Of a DNA stretch of 64,000 bases, positions 16,216 through 24,527 are shown in pieces. A program made the translations under genes and the position numbers. Source of the DNA: Bacteroidales bacterium (lineage in GTDB: Bacteria; Bacteroidota; Bacteroidia; Bacteroidales; UBA4417); the NCBI GenBank assembly GCA_016707785.1, contig JADJGZ010000010.1:62001-126000 (forward strand), in the 5' to 3' direction. Positions within the stretch are counted from its first letter, which is position 1; every line of letters starts with the position of its first letter. The notes beneath the pieces are model-generated. The model was not told the origin of the DNA, ran no database searches, and worked only from the letters and a program-made list of their open reading frames with translations.

Positions 16216-17127
16216 TTAACGGGTAAAACTATAAGCAAAACCAACTGAAATGGTTTCCATGAATTGTGCAGTGGGATGTCCCTTGTCTTCTAAATCAGTG
16301 CTTTTTGGGTCTTTCCATAAGATGTTGTCATCATAAATCAACATGGTGGCAACATTAACAGAGATGAATTTGTTCACCTTCAGAATGAGGTTATTCTCCC
16401 AGCTTACAATCCAGACATCCAATAGGTTCCTGGGATCCTTACTGTAATCAGAGAAGAGGTCAAGCTTCGACATCAGGTTTATATTCTTGAAAAGGTCTTT
16501 TTTAAAGATAGCATTCACCGAGGCTCCAGCCTGGAGTAGTGATTTCTCTCCTGCTTCAACTCCGAAAACCCCTGCTGCGGATAGACTGTCATCATTAACA
16601 ATTGTAACACGGGCTCCGATTGGAGATAATAATACTGAAAAATAATCAACCGGTTTGTAGCTTAAACCAATAGCCAGTTGAAAGTAAGCAGGTGACATGA
16701 ATTTTGAATTGTATTTCGATTCATCCGGATAATTATATCCTTTTGCAAATTGTGACTTGAACTCCAGAAGACCTGTATAATCCCAATGTTTCCAGGCATA
16801 AAGGCCAGCCTTTGTGAAAATATTGATCTTGTCGTCAGCTTTCCTCCACTTGGTGAAACTCTCCTGTTTTTGAACCATATAGGCCGCACCCAGATAATTA
16901 TTCCAGGTAAATTTACCTTTTGTATAATCTTCAAAAATGTTTATCATCCCCTTGGCAGATACTGAATTCTCACCCCCTTTTGACCAATGGGTTAAAGAGG
17001 TTTGAGAAACTCCCAGAGAAGTTTCTATTTTCGATTTCCAGTGCCTGGTGGTATCTGTTTGTGCTTGAACTGTAAGAAATAGTAATGAACTCATTAAAAA
17101 TGAAAAGAGTAGGCATAATTGTTTCAT
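16216..17127 (-). CDS. DUF3078 outer membrane protein
   Basis: The 303-residue protein has a signal peptide ending at about residue 22 (FLTVQAQ). A beta-rich body follows with the DUF3078 opening WKSKIETSLGVSQTSLTHWSKGGENSVS. Alternating aromatic strands and a terminal strand ending in FAYSFTR suggest an outer membrane beta-barrel. The family is common in Bacteroidota and its function is unknown. It lies 40 bases downstream of the double TonB-domain gene on the same strand, so the two are probably co-transcribed. Confidence 0.82.
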   Translation of the reverse strand: MKQLCLLFSFLMSSLLFLTVQAQTDTTRHWKSKIETSLGVSQTSLTHWSKGGENSVSAKGMINIFEDYTKGKFTWNNYLGAAYMVQKQESFTKWRKADDKINIFTKAGLYAWKHWDYTGLLEFKSQFAKGYNYPDESKYNSKFMSPAYFQLAIGLSYKPVDYFSVLLSPIGARVTIVNDDSLSAAGVFGVEAGEKSLLQAGASVNAIFKKDLFKNINLMSKLDLFSDYSKDPRNLLDVWIVSWENNLILKVNKFISVNVATMLIYDDNILWKDPKSTDLEDKGHPTAQFMETISVGFAYSFTR

Positions 17128-17167
17128 AAATTATAGGGTTTGGTTTGTAATTATTAAGTATTTCAGG

Positions 17168-17989
17168 TTATTGAAAAGTTGTTTGTCCTGCAGCAGGAGC
17201 TACCTTATAGCTGCCACCATCAGAATTAAGTCCAAATGTAATGGGCATGTTTACAGTTACCCTCACTGATTTCCCGTTATATATTCCGGCTTTCCACTTA
17301 AGAAGTTTTACCAGCCTTATAGCTTCTTCAGTGCATCCTGCCCCAACATGTTCAATAGTGCGAATATTGGAAATTCTTCCATGCGGCTCGACGATAAAAT
17401 TTAATTTGACAATACCAGTGATGTTTCGTTTGAGAGCTTCTTCCGGATAGGTAAAATTTTCAGCCATGAATTTTTGCAGATCTGTTTCTGCCTCTTCAAA
17501 AAATGGGAAGGGCTGGACATCTACATATTTATACTGATATATGGTGCCGGAACTATCTACGTTCTCTGTTGGAAATGGAAATGTATCGTATCCTCTGTTT
17601 CTGCAAGCTTTTTTATAGTTTCTGATGTTAAAACGGAAGGAATAGCTCTTTTTACTTTCAACAGCTTTTCCCCTGTATTCAGCTGGTTCCCAAATGATTA
17701 AATTGAATAAACGAATTGCTTCCTTCTTTAAAAGCGGATCAATAGGCTCCTTGATTACCAGGTTCTTAACCAGTCCCTGTTCCTGAATAATAAAATCAAA
17801 TACAACGTCGCCCTGCACCGAATTCTTTAAAGCTAAAGGTGGATAAATCATTTCTTCATCAATAAATTCTCTTGCTAATCTTTCACCTCCCCTTGGTTGT
17901 GCCGGAATATATTCCTGTGCTTCTGAACAAAGTGTGATGCTCAAAAGTCCTGAAAGGGTGATGGCCGAAATAATAAGAGTCCATTTCAT
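17168..17989 (-). CDS. Periplasmic protein with two TonB C-terminal-type domains
   Basis: After a signal peptide (residues 1-24, ending CSEAQ), the 273-residue protein has two copies of the TonB C-terminal fold. The first covers about 40-125 (YPPLALKNSVQGDVVFDFIIQEQGLVKN). The second covers about 170-255 (YPEEALKRNITGIVKLNFIVEPHGRISN), ending in VNMPITFGL. A signal peptide replaces the long membrane anchor and Pro-rich linker of classical TonB, so energy coupling through ExbB/D is doubtful. It may be a periplasmic or lipid-anchored TonB-like adaptor. No ExbBD or TonB-dependent receptor is in the window. It is followed by the DUF3078 barrel gene. Confidence 0.78.
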   Translation of the reverse strand: MKWTLIISAITLSGLLSITLCSEAQEYIPAQPRGGERLAREFIDEEMIYPPLALKNSVQGDVVFDFIIQEQGLVKNLVIKEPIDPLLKKEAIRLFNLIIWEPAEYRGKAVESKKSYSFRFNIRNYKKACRNRGYDTFPFPTENVDSSGTIYQYKYVDVQPFPFFEEAETDLQKFMAENFTYPEEALKRNITGIVKLNFIVEPHGRISNIRTIEHVGAGCTEEAIRLVKLLKWKAGIYNGKSVRVTVNMPITFGLNSDGGSYKVAPAAGQTTFQ

Positions 17990-18076
17990 ACAAATACTAT
18001 GCCTGAAAGGAGTGAATGAAATGCTAAGATAAAAAAGAAAATTACGGAATGCAAATTGCTCCCGGTAATGGGATAA

Positions 18077-18883
18077 CTAAATTTTGCGAATATCTGATTC
18101 TTTCAACCATCCTACACTACCATTTGCAATCCTTATTTCTCTCCATTCACCGATCTGGTCAAGCAATGTAACCTTCAAGCCTTCATGAATAACGAAAAGG
18201 TCAGTACTTGTGACATCTGGTGAGCTTTTGATAGTAACTGTTGGAGTAAATACAATGGCCTCATGTTCAACTAACAGATAGTGCTCTTTTTGATTTGCAG
18301 CATAAAGCAGTATTGCCATGAAGGCAATGAACAGTAGAGCTGAATAAAATGAAAATCTCCGAATAGGTAGCCTCCTGGAAGTGAGGTAAATGCCAAAGGT
18401 TAATAACGACAAAGTGAGAAAAAGGATGATAAAAATTGCCAGTAGATTGAGACTAAAAGAATTTATAAGGGCCTTCCACCATCTTTTGTAGAATAATTCA
18501 GGAACATTTTCAACTTTATCTGTTATCCTGCTATAAGAGATTGTAAGGTTGTGCTTTATATCACTATTCGTAGGATCTAACTTCAAAGCTTTCTCAAAAT
18601 ATAAGATAGCCAGCGGTAACTCTTTATTCCTGAAATATGCATTGCCCAGGTTGTAATAGAGGGTAGAAGATTCCAACCCTTGTGAAAGGATTTTTTCATA
18701 CAACTGAATGCTCTGCTCATACTGACCAATATCATATGCCTTCCTTGCTTTCAGAGATAACCCGTCAGTAGTCTGAGCCCTCAAAGCTGTAAAGGAATAC
18801 ACTAAAAAGATCAAAAAGAGCAATCGCCTTCCTGAAAAGGAATTCAACAATGTTGAAGAATTGAACCTCATGTCTTTGATCAT
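18077..18883 (-). CDS. batE: BatE: TPR and SH3-like membrane protein
   Basis: This is the last gene of the Bat operon. The 268-residue protein has an N-terminal signal/anchor, then TPR units at about 45-110 (AYDIGQYEQSIQLYEKIL, YYNLGNAYFRNKELPLAILYFEKAL). Two membrane helices follow (LLAIFIILFLTLSLLTFGIYL and RFSFYSALLFIAFMAILLY). A C-terminal SH3-like domain ends in GEWREIRIANGSVGWLKESDIRKI. Its ATG overlaps the batD stop by four bases, indicating translational coupling. Bat proteins are linked to oxygen tolerance and envelope stress in Bacteroides and Leptospira; the exact role of BatE is unknown. Confidence 0.88.
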   Translation of the reverse strand: MIKDMRFNSSTLLNSFSGRRLLFLIFLVYSFTALRAQTTDGLSLKARKAYDIGQYEQSIQLYEKILSQGLESSTLYYNLGNAYFRNKELPLAILYFEKALKLDPTNSDIKHNLTISYSRITDKVENVPELFYKRWWKALINSFSLNLLAIFIILFLTLSLLTFGIYLTSRRLPIRRFSFYSALLFIAFMAILLYAANQKEHYLLVEHEAIVFTPTVTIKSSPDVTSTDLFVIHEGLKVTLLDQIGEWREIRIANGSVGWLKESDIRKI

Positions 18884-20754
18884 TTTAATTGTTCTTCAGT
18901 ATTTGAAATGACTTCAATCGCCTCCTTATAGAGGTTTTCCATGTTTTTCCCTTTGTCACCCGGTGCAAACCTGGCAAATTCACAGTGTTGAAGTGTATCA
19001 ATAAATCTGGAAATCAGAGCAGGATCCACATTTCGGCGGGATAAACTTTCAGATGCCGTTTCCATAGATAGCTCTGCAAGTGGGATATTGAATTTGTCAC
19101 TGATATAGCCCCATAAAGCCAGAGAAATCTCAATATGGAAAGCTTCCTGAGTGGAAGGGGAGAGGAGTGATTTCGCCTTCTTTAAACGCTGTGTGGCAAC
19201 CCTGGTAGCCTTGCGAAGTCGAACCAGGCTGCTGTCACTGTTCAACCGGAGATGGTTCCTCCAAATAACCAGGAAAAGAATGAAAAGTAAAATGGGGAAT
19301 GCGAAAAGCATCCAGAAAATGTTTCCCCCAAAAAAGTGCCTCCCAACAGGATTCAGCATTAATGGCTTATCCATCAGGTAATGAATATCATTGCCTATAT
19401 ACTTAACATCTTGTTTAATTGTGGTAAGATCACTGCCGGTACTGCCATCACCTTTATTTACCTTAATAATATACTCAGGCGACAATAATGTTACAAAATC
19501 TTTTTTATTAAGGTCAAAATAAGCAAATTGCACAGGTGCTATCCTGAAGTCACCTGCCGTGCGGGGAATAATCAGGTATTCAAAAGTCCGGGAACCTGAT
19601 ACTCCTGACGTACTGGATTTAATATTATCCACAATCTTGGGATCATAGACCTCAAAATCAGGAGGGAATGTAATGTTGGGCTTATCAATCAGGTTGAGAT
19701 TACCTGATCCTGAAACCATGAGCTTTAGCGTCATAGCTTCATTTGCTTTCAACTCACTTCGATCTAATGAGGGCTTGAAGGTGAATTGCCCGACAGCACC
19801 GGTAAAATCAACTGGTTTGTTCTGTTGGGGCAAGGGCTTCACCTGTACAGTAATAGGATTCGATTTTAATGATTTTTCAACATTCTGATAACCAATGCCA
19901 AAATTGGAGTCATCGAAAAAATTCTTGAAAAAGGGATCATTGAAAAACGGATCATCAGCAATGGCACTCCTGCCTTTAACTTTAACACGATATACAACAC
20001 TCTGCTCAAGTGGAGCAATGGTCAAACTTCCGGTCTTTTGAGGGAACAGAGCCTCTTTCCTGATCTCAGCAACTACATAGGTTTTACCATTTACGGTTTC
20101 CTTGTACTGCGGAAAACGGTCAAGCCCCTTCAATAAATTCTGGTTCTGTGACCAGAAACCGGGATATGAAGGTACTTTTTCCGGATTATTTATACTGAGT
20201 TCAGTAGTGGTGGTATATAATTTATACGTTATAATAATCTCTTCTCCAATATAAGGATTGGACTTATTTGAAACTGCTTTGAGGAAGATGTCATTTCCGA
20301 TAGCATCCTGCTGTGCGCTGTTCTGATTGCCTTTTGGAGTGGATTGACCTGCTGACTTCTGTTGGGAAGAACCAGGGTTATAAACTGAAATGGTAATAGT
20401 ATTGGAACTTATTTTTTTTCCCTTTACAGTGATGGTGGCAGGAGGAATAGTGAAGTTACCAGCTTCTGTAGCCATAAGCACAAAGGTGTAGGAAAAGGAC
20501 ATGGATTGGCTGACCTTTCCATTAACACTCTGATATTGTGTATTAGTCTGAACAGTAGGGCCTGATAAAACATCAAAGTGCTGAATCTCAGGACTAATGA
20601 ACCCTGTACCTTCCTGGTTGACAGTAAAAGTTAGGTAGAATCGCTGTCCCAGATTCACCTGCCTGGGTCCCTGGGCATAAAATGTTGCATCTTGCGCCCA
20701 TGCTGTGCCCAGGATTAAGAAAAAGAATGCTATAAAGAAAAGGTTACGCTTCAT
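18880..20754 (-). CDS. batD: BatD: oxygen-tolerance membrane protein
   Basis: The 624-residue BatD has a signal peptide ending GTAWAQ near residue 21. Several Ig-like beta domains occupy roughly 22-440, with GPRQVNLGQRFYLTFTVNQ at the start and the family motif VSNKSNPYIGEEIIITYKLYT. One membrane helix follows at about 463-485 (GGNIFWMLFAFPILLFILFLVIW), then a cytoplasmic helical tail. It is probably anchored in the inner membrane with a large periplasmic part, partnering BatA/B VWA proteins. The gene is separated from batC by 73 bases, the largest gap in the bat cluster, which holds a promoter-like element. It overlaps batE by four bases. Confidence 0.92.
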   Translation of the reverse strand: MKRNLFFIAFFFLILGTAWAQDATFYAQGPRQVNLGQRFYLTFTVNQEGTGFISPEIQHFDVLSGPTVQTNTQYQSVNGKVSQSMSFSYTFVLMATEAGNFTIPPATITVKGKKISSNTITISVYNPGSSQQKSAGQSTPKGNQNSAQQDAIGNDIFLKAVSNKSNPYIGEEIIITYKLYTTTTELSINNPEKVPSYPGFWSQNQNLLKGLDRFPQYKETVNGKTYVVAEIRKEALFPQKTGSLTIAPLEQSVVYRVKVKGRSAIADDPFFNDPFFKNFFDDSNFGIGYQNVEKSLKSNPITVQVKPLPQQNKPVDFTGAVGQFTFKPSLDRSELKANEAMTLKLMVSGSGNLNLIDKPNITFPPDFEVYDPKIVDNIKSSTSGVSGSRTFEYLIIPRTAGDFRIAPVQFAYFDLNKKDFVTLLSPEYIIKVNKGDGSTGSDLTTIKQDVKYIGNDIHYLMDKPLMLNPVGRHFFGGNIFWMLFAFPILLFILFLVIWRNHLRLNSDSSLVRLRKATRVATQRLKKAKSLLSPSTQEAFHIEISLALWGYISDKFNIPLAELSMETASESLSRRNVDPALISRFIDTLQHCEFARFAPGDKGKNMENLYKEAIEVISNTEEQLK

Positions 20755-20791
20755 TTTGTATACTCATTTACAGCTATTCTGAATGAAATGG

Positions 20792-20819
20792 CAAAGATAT
20801 GAATGGTTTAAGAATCAAA
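20792..20819 (-). promoter_or_regulatory. Possible internal promoter before batD
   Basis: On the minus strand TATCTTTG (20799-20792) is a perfect -7 match, with TTTG (20819-20816) 16 bases upstream, which is short of the usual 19-21. The site fills the 73-base batC-batD gap and would start transcription near 20788. Confidence 0.45.
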
Positions 20820-20827
20820 TAGTCAGG

Positions 20828-21493
20828 CTACCAGTCTTTCTCAGGCTGAACCGCAGATGCATTTGCTTTCTGCTTCTTTACCTTATCCATGGTTCGTTTC
20901 TCATTGTTCCTTAGCGCATTTAACATCCTGTCAGCATCTTGCTTCGACATCTTTTGATTCTGCTTCTGCTGTTGTTGGTTATTCTGTTGTTGTTGGTTTT
21001 GCTGTTGTTGCTGCTGTTGTTTGTTTTTCTGCTCCTGTTGCTTTTTGTCTTTCTGCTGCTGAAGTTTAGTCATTGCATATGCCAGGTTGTAACGTGTATC
21101 TTCATCCTTTGGATTCAACCTTAAGGCTTTTTTAAATGCATCGATGCTCTCATTGTATTTCTGAGATTGCAGATAGGAGTTACCCAGGTTATGATATAAT
21201 TGAGCAAGGTTCTTGTTCGCCGGTTCGGATGCCAGCCGCTGGTAAGAAGCTGAGGCTTCGTTATAGTTCTGCTGCTTGTACTGTGAATTCCCCAGGTTGT
21301 AAGCAGCTTTGGTGGATTTCGGTGATTTTTCAAGGGCTTTCCTGTAATCAATTTCAGCTTCCTTGAATTTGCCATCCTGGAAGTATGAATTGCCCTCCCT
21401 GATATATTTCTGGGCAGGCTGAGCATAAAGAGATACCCAGGCAAGAAGTATCAGCACTGAAATGATTATTCTATGGATTTCAGATTTATTCAT
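20828..21493 (-). CDS. batC: BatC: TPR protein with glutamine-rich region
   Basis: The 221-residue protein has a signal peptide (to about residue 24, ending SLYAQ) and three TPR units at about 28-135 (YFQDGKFKEAEIDYRKALE, YNLGNSQYKQQNYNEASASYQ, YHNLGNSYLQSQKYNESIDAFKKAL). A stretch of about 35 residues made almost only of Gln, Lys and Asn follows. The C-terminal segment SKQDADRMLNALRNNEKRTMDKVKK is typical of BatC. It overlaps batB by eight bases, so coupling is likely. The Gln-rich block is encoded by CAA/CAG repeats and may vary in length. It acts in the periplasm, probably as a scaffold in the Bat complex. Confidence 0.9.
   Translation of the reverse strand: MNKSEIHRIIISVLILLAWVSLYAQPAQKYIREGNSYFQDGKFKEAEIDYRKALEKSPKSTKAAYNLGNSQYKQQNYNEASASYQRLASEPANKNLAQLYHNLGNSYLQSQKYNESIDAFKKALRLNPKDEDTRYNLAYAMTKLQQQKDKKQQEQKNKQQQQQQQNQQQQNNQQQQKQNQKMSKQDADRMLNALRNNEKRTMDKVKKQKANASAVQPEKDW
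20961..21060 (-). repeat. batC: Glutamine-codon low-complexity tract in batC
   Basis: CAA/CAG-rich triplet repeats (seen as TTG/CTG on the plus strand) encode runs of four to seven Gln interrupted by Lys and Asn. The reading frame is intact throughout. Confidence 0.85.
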
Positions 21494-22520
21494 TCGGCTG
21501 GAACAGTTTTAGTTTTCCGGCTAACCGGCTCTTTTTATCGGAAATCAGGATTTCGGTTATGATTAGTAGTAAGGCTGCCAGAAGGAAAAATTGATAACGA
21601 TCCTCATAATCAGAGAATATTTGTGAATCATATTCTACTTTCTCCAGGCTATTAATTTGGTCGAATACTTCATTTATACCAGCCTGAGAATTATTGGCCC
21701 TGATATACACGCCTTTACCTGCTTTTGCCACATCTTGCATCAATTCATCACTCAGCCTGGAAATGACTGTATTCCCCTGGTGATCTTTCTTATATCCGAT
21801 CTGAACCCCCGAGTTGTAGATGGGAATAGGTGCTCCATCAGGTAGTCCCATTCCGATTGTATATACCCTGATACCCGCTGATGCTGCTGCTGACGCAGCT
21901 TCTATAGCATCATCCTCATGATTTTCTCCATCTGAAATCAGGATGATGGCTTTGTTTTGCTTGTTTTTCCCAAAGCAGGAAATGGCGGTCTCAATAGCAT
22001 CACCAATTGCTGTTCCCTGGGTAGGTATCATACCGGGGCTTATTCCTGACAAATACAGCTTCGTTGCTGAATAATCAGTCGTGATAGGCATTTGAATATA
22101 GGATTTACCTGCAAATACAACCAAACCTACCCTGTCGTTCTCGAGGTTGTCAAGGAGCCTGGATATAGCTTGCTTCGCGCGTTCAAGTCTGTTGGGTGCA
22201 ATATCCTGGGCCAGCATACTATTGGAAACATCCAAAACAAATACCAGGTCAATGCCTTTCCTTTTTATTTTTTCTAGTTTTGAACCGGTCTGGGGATCAG
22301 CTAATGCAATTACCAGGAATACCCACGCCAGCATCAGTAGTAAGAACTTGAGAAGGCTACGGGTCCCGGAATAATCAGGCATCAGGCGCAGCAACATTGT
22401 CCATTCACCATACGCTTTAAATGCCTTTTTCTTTTGCCTTTGAGCCAGGATGAAAATAGCCACAAATGCCGGTATGAGCAGCAGCAGGTATAACATCATT
22501 GGGTGAGCAAGTCGGAACAT
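21486..22520 (-). CDS. batB: BatB: VWA-domain membrane protein
   Basis: The 344-residue inner-membrane protein has two N-terminal helices (about 8-26 and 58-75). A von Willebrand A domain follows with the canonical MIDAS DVSNS in VFVLDVSNSMLAQDIAPNRLERAKQ, a threonine region TQGTAIGDAI and ISDGENHEDDA. A C-terminal helix lies near 308-325 (YQFFLLAALLLIITEILI). The VWA domain lies between the second and last helices and is likely periplasmic. batA lies 15 bases upstream and batC overlaps downstream. The partner ATPase is probably the MoxR encoded at the head of the operon. Confidence 0.93.
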   Translation of the reverse strand: MFRLAHPMMLYLLLLIPAFVAIFILAQRQKKKAFKAYGEWTMLLRLMPDYSGTRSLLKFLLLMLAWVFLVIALADPQTGSKLEKIKRKGIDLVFVLDVSNSMLAQDIAPNRLERAKQAISRLLDNLENDRVGLVVFAGKSYIQMPITTDYSATKLYLSGISPGMIPTQGTAIGDAIETAISCFGKNKQNKAIILISDGENHEDDAIEAASAAASAGIRVYTIGMGLPDGAPIPIYNSGVQIGYKKDHQGNTVISRLSDELMQDVAKAGKGVYIRANNSQAGINEVFDQINSLEKVEYDSQIFSDYEDRYQFFLLAALLLIITEILISDKKSRLAGKLKLFQPNE

Positions 22521-22535
22521 AGTGTTGCTTTCGGC

Positions 22536-23528
22536 TTAAGGAATTGTTCTAAGTATAGTGTTTTTAAGAAGTATTTCAATACCCAAAAGGATAAGACCTA
22601 TCAAAGCAAAAATTAAAAACTCTTCTTTCTTTCTTTTAAATTCAGTGACATCTATTTTGGATTTCTCCAATCGATCAATCTCTTTATATATTTCTTCCAG
22701 TTTCCTTGTATTGGTTGCCCTGAAGTACTTACCATTGGTCATGGCAGAGATTTTCTTCATCAGAACTTCATCAATTTCTACTTGCTCCTGAATATATTGA
22801 ATGCCAAATGGGGTAGAAACAGGAATCGGAGCGAAACCCATTGTGCCGGCGCCAATGGTGTAAATACGGATACCATAGATTGAAGCAATTTCTGCAGCGG
22901 ATTGAGGGTCAAGGGATCCAGTGTTATTTATCCCATCAGTGAGCAGGATAATCACCTTACTTATGGCTTTGCTCTCTTTCAGCCTGCTAACAGCTGTGGC
23001 CAGACCATCACCAATGGCAGTCCCGTCGTCAATGATGCCAAACCTGATGTCATCAAATAAGTTAATGAGTTTTGCATGATCAGTGGTTAGCGGGCATTGG
23101 GTGAAACTTTCTCCACTGAATACTACCAACCCGATCCGGTCATCCGGCCTGCTTTTGATAAAATCAATGGCCACTTGTTTGGCTGCTTCCAGGCGGTTAG
23201 GCTTCAGATCTTCAGCCAGCATGGTGCGGGAAATATCAGTGGCAAGCATAATGTCAATGCCTTCCACACTGATATCCTGACGACTCATATTTGTCTGGGG
23301 CCTTGCTAAGGCAAGAATAAAGAAAACAGCTGTCATTAACCGCATTCCAAAAAGAATATACCTTCCATACAATCTCCAGCCAGGGCTTTGCTGACTGAAT
23401 GCTTTGATGGAAGATACCTGCAGAGTGGCATGATGCTTTCTCAGCCTGTAGACATACCAGGCGATAGCTGCAGGAATCAGCAGCATCAACCATAAGTATT
23501 CAGGGTCTGCAAAGGTGAGTCTCATCAT
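22536..23528 (-). CDS. batA: BatA: VWA-domain membrane protein
   Basis: The 330-residue paralogue of BatB has helices near 11-27 and 55-75. A VWA domain follows with MIDAS-like DISRT in IMLATDISRTMLAEDLKPNRLEAAKQ, then DDGTAIGDGLATAV and LLTDGINNTGSLDP, and a C-terminal helix (EFLIFALIGLILLGIEILL). In the MIDAS the usual second Ser (DxSxS) is Thr, a conservative change still able to bind a metal. The ATG overlaps the upstream gene by four bases and batB follows after 15 bases. Confidence 0.93.
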   Translation of the reverse strand: MMRLTFADPEYLWLMLLIPAAIAWYVYRLRKHHATLQVSSIKAFSQQSPGWRLYGRYILFGMRLMTAVFFILALARPQTNMSRQDISVEGIDIMLATDISRTMLAEDLKPNRLEAAKQVAIDFIKSRPDDRIGLVVFSGESFTQCPLTTDHAKLINLFDDIRFGIIDDGTAIGDGLATAVSRLKESKAISKVIILLTDGINNTGSLDPQSAAEIASIYGIRIYTIGAGTMGFAPIPVSTPFGIQYIQEQVEIDEVLMKKISAMTNGKYFRATNTRKLEEIYKEIDRLEKSKIDVTEFKRKKEEFLIFALIGLILLGIEILLKNTILRTIP

Positions 23529-24526
23529 ATGTGCTCTTTTGTAAGGGTCACTTCTTTTTGTGGTTCCGGATTTTCAGTTGGTTTTGTTTCGATAATAAAT
23601 GCCCTTGAATTCTCAAGACTCATCACATTCTCAGCAGGAATCGGGACCTCTTTAGCAAATTTTACAAGGTCAGCCAGTTGTAATACTTGCCATACTTTTT
23701 CCTTGAAAGGCTTCAATTGATCATTTCCCTGAAATGCATCCATGATCTCGGATGAGATCATTTCCATTGCCGGAATCCGGAATTGCGATTCCAGGTAAAC
23801 ACGCAAAACATCAGTTACTTCAGTATGATATTCCTTGTACTTCCCGTTTTGCCATAACTTTTTGGCTTCAATAATGTCAAGGTTTTCCAGCGCCAGTTGC
23901 CAGGGCGGTAACTGCGCCTTTTTAATAACCGGGAACAAGGGTTTTTTCATTTTTTTCCGCCATAGATAGTACCATATAAAACCTGCAATAAGGCCGACAA
24001 TGGCAATCCCGGCAAAAACGGGCCATAGTTCTGCAAGGGTTATAGGTGCTTCCATATTGCCCTTGATATCTTTTATAGCCCGGGTTGTATCAACATCAAC
24101 AGTCCTGACATGAAGTATCAGGGAATCGGTAACGGAGACCATTGTCTGAAGATCACCTTTCATCTGGTATTCAACAGATATGGGCGGAATAACGTGGTAG
24201 CCGGAATCAAAAGATGTGATTGTAATGAACTGCTTATATTGAAGATAGTTGTTTCTTGAGGTTTCAATTGTGTCCACCTTTGAGGCATGCAAAATTTCAA
24301 CAGGTGAAAAAGTGCTATCGGTAAACCTTGGCCAAATCACATTTGCTGCAGAAGGAAGGGTAACATTTAATTGTAACTGCACTTGTTCACCAAGTCTGAT
24401 GGAAGTGGTATCAAGAGATGCAGTTGCCTTTTGTGCCCGGACTTCAGCCTGGAAGGAGGCAATTAGCATCAGGCCGGCTGTTAGACAAGCAAGGAAAAGT
24501 ATATGTGGCAGTTTCATTCTATTCAT
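23525..24526 (-). CDS. Bat-operon membrane protein with BatD-like N-terminal domain
   Basis: The 333-residue protein has a signal peptide ending AEVRAQ near residue 32. One Ig-like domain follows, similar in layout to the first BatD domain (ATASLDTTSIRLGEQVQLQLNVTLP). A membrane helix sits at about 163-186 (LWPVFAGIAIVGLIAGFIWYYLW). The cytoplasmic tail (PPWQLALENLDIIEAKKLWQNGKYKEYHTEVTDVLRVYLE) resembles the tail of BatD and of DUF4381 proteins. It is regularly found between the DUF58 gene and batA in Bacteroidota but has no settled name. It lies one base after the DUF58 gene and overlaps batA by four bases. Confidence 0.78.
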   Translation of the reverse strand: MNRMKLPHILFLACLTAGLMLIASFQAEVRAQKATASLDTTSIRLGEQVQLQLNVTLPSAANVIWPRFTDSTFSPVEILHASKVDTIETSRNNYLQYKQFITITSFDSGYHVIPPISVEYQMKGDLQTMVSVTDSLILHVRTVDVDTTRAIKDIKGNMEAPITLAELWPVFAGIAIVGLIAGFIWYYLWRKKMKKPLFPVIKKAQLPPWQLALENLDIIEAKKLWQNGKYKEYHTEVTDVLRVYLESQFRIPAMEMISSEIMDAFQGNDQLKPFKEKVWQVLQLADLVKFAKEVPIPAENVMSLENSRAFIIETKPTENPEPQKEVTLTKEHI

Positions 24527-24527
24527 C

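Noticed and set aside
20939..21124. Leu/Val-rich plus-strand frame opposite batC
   Set aside because: It is the antisense reading of the glutamine-codon repeat, not a membrane protein.
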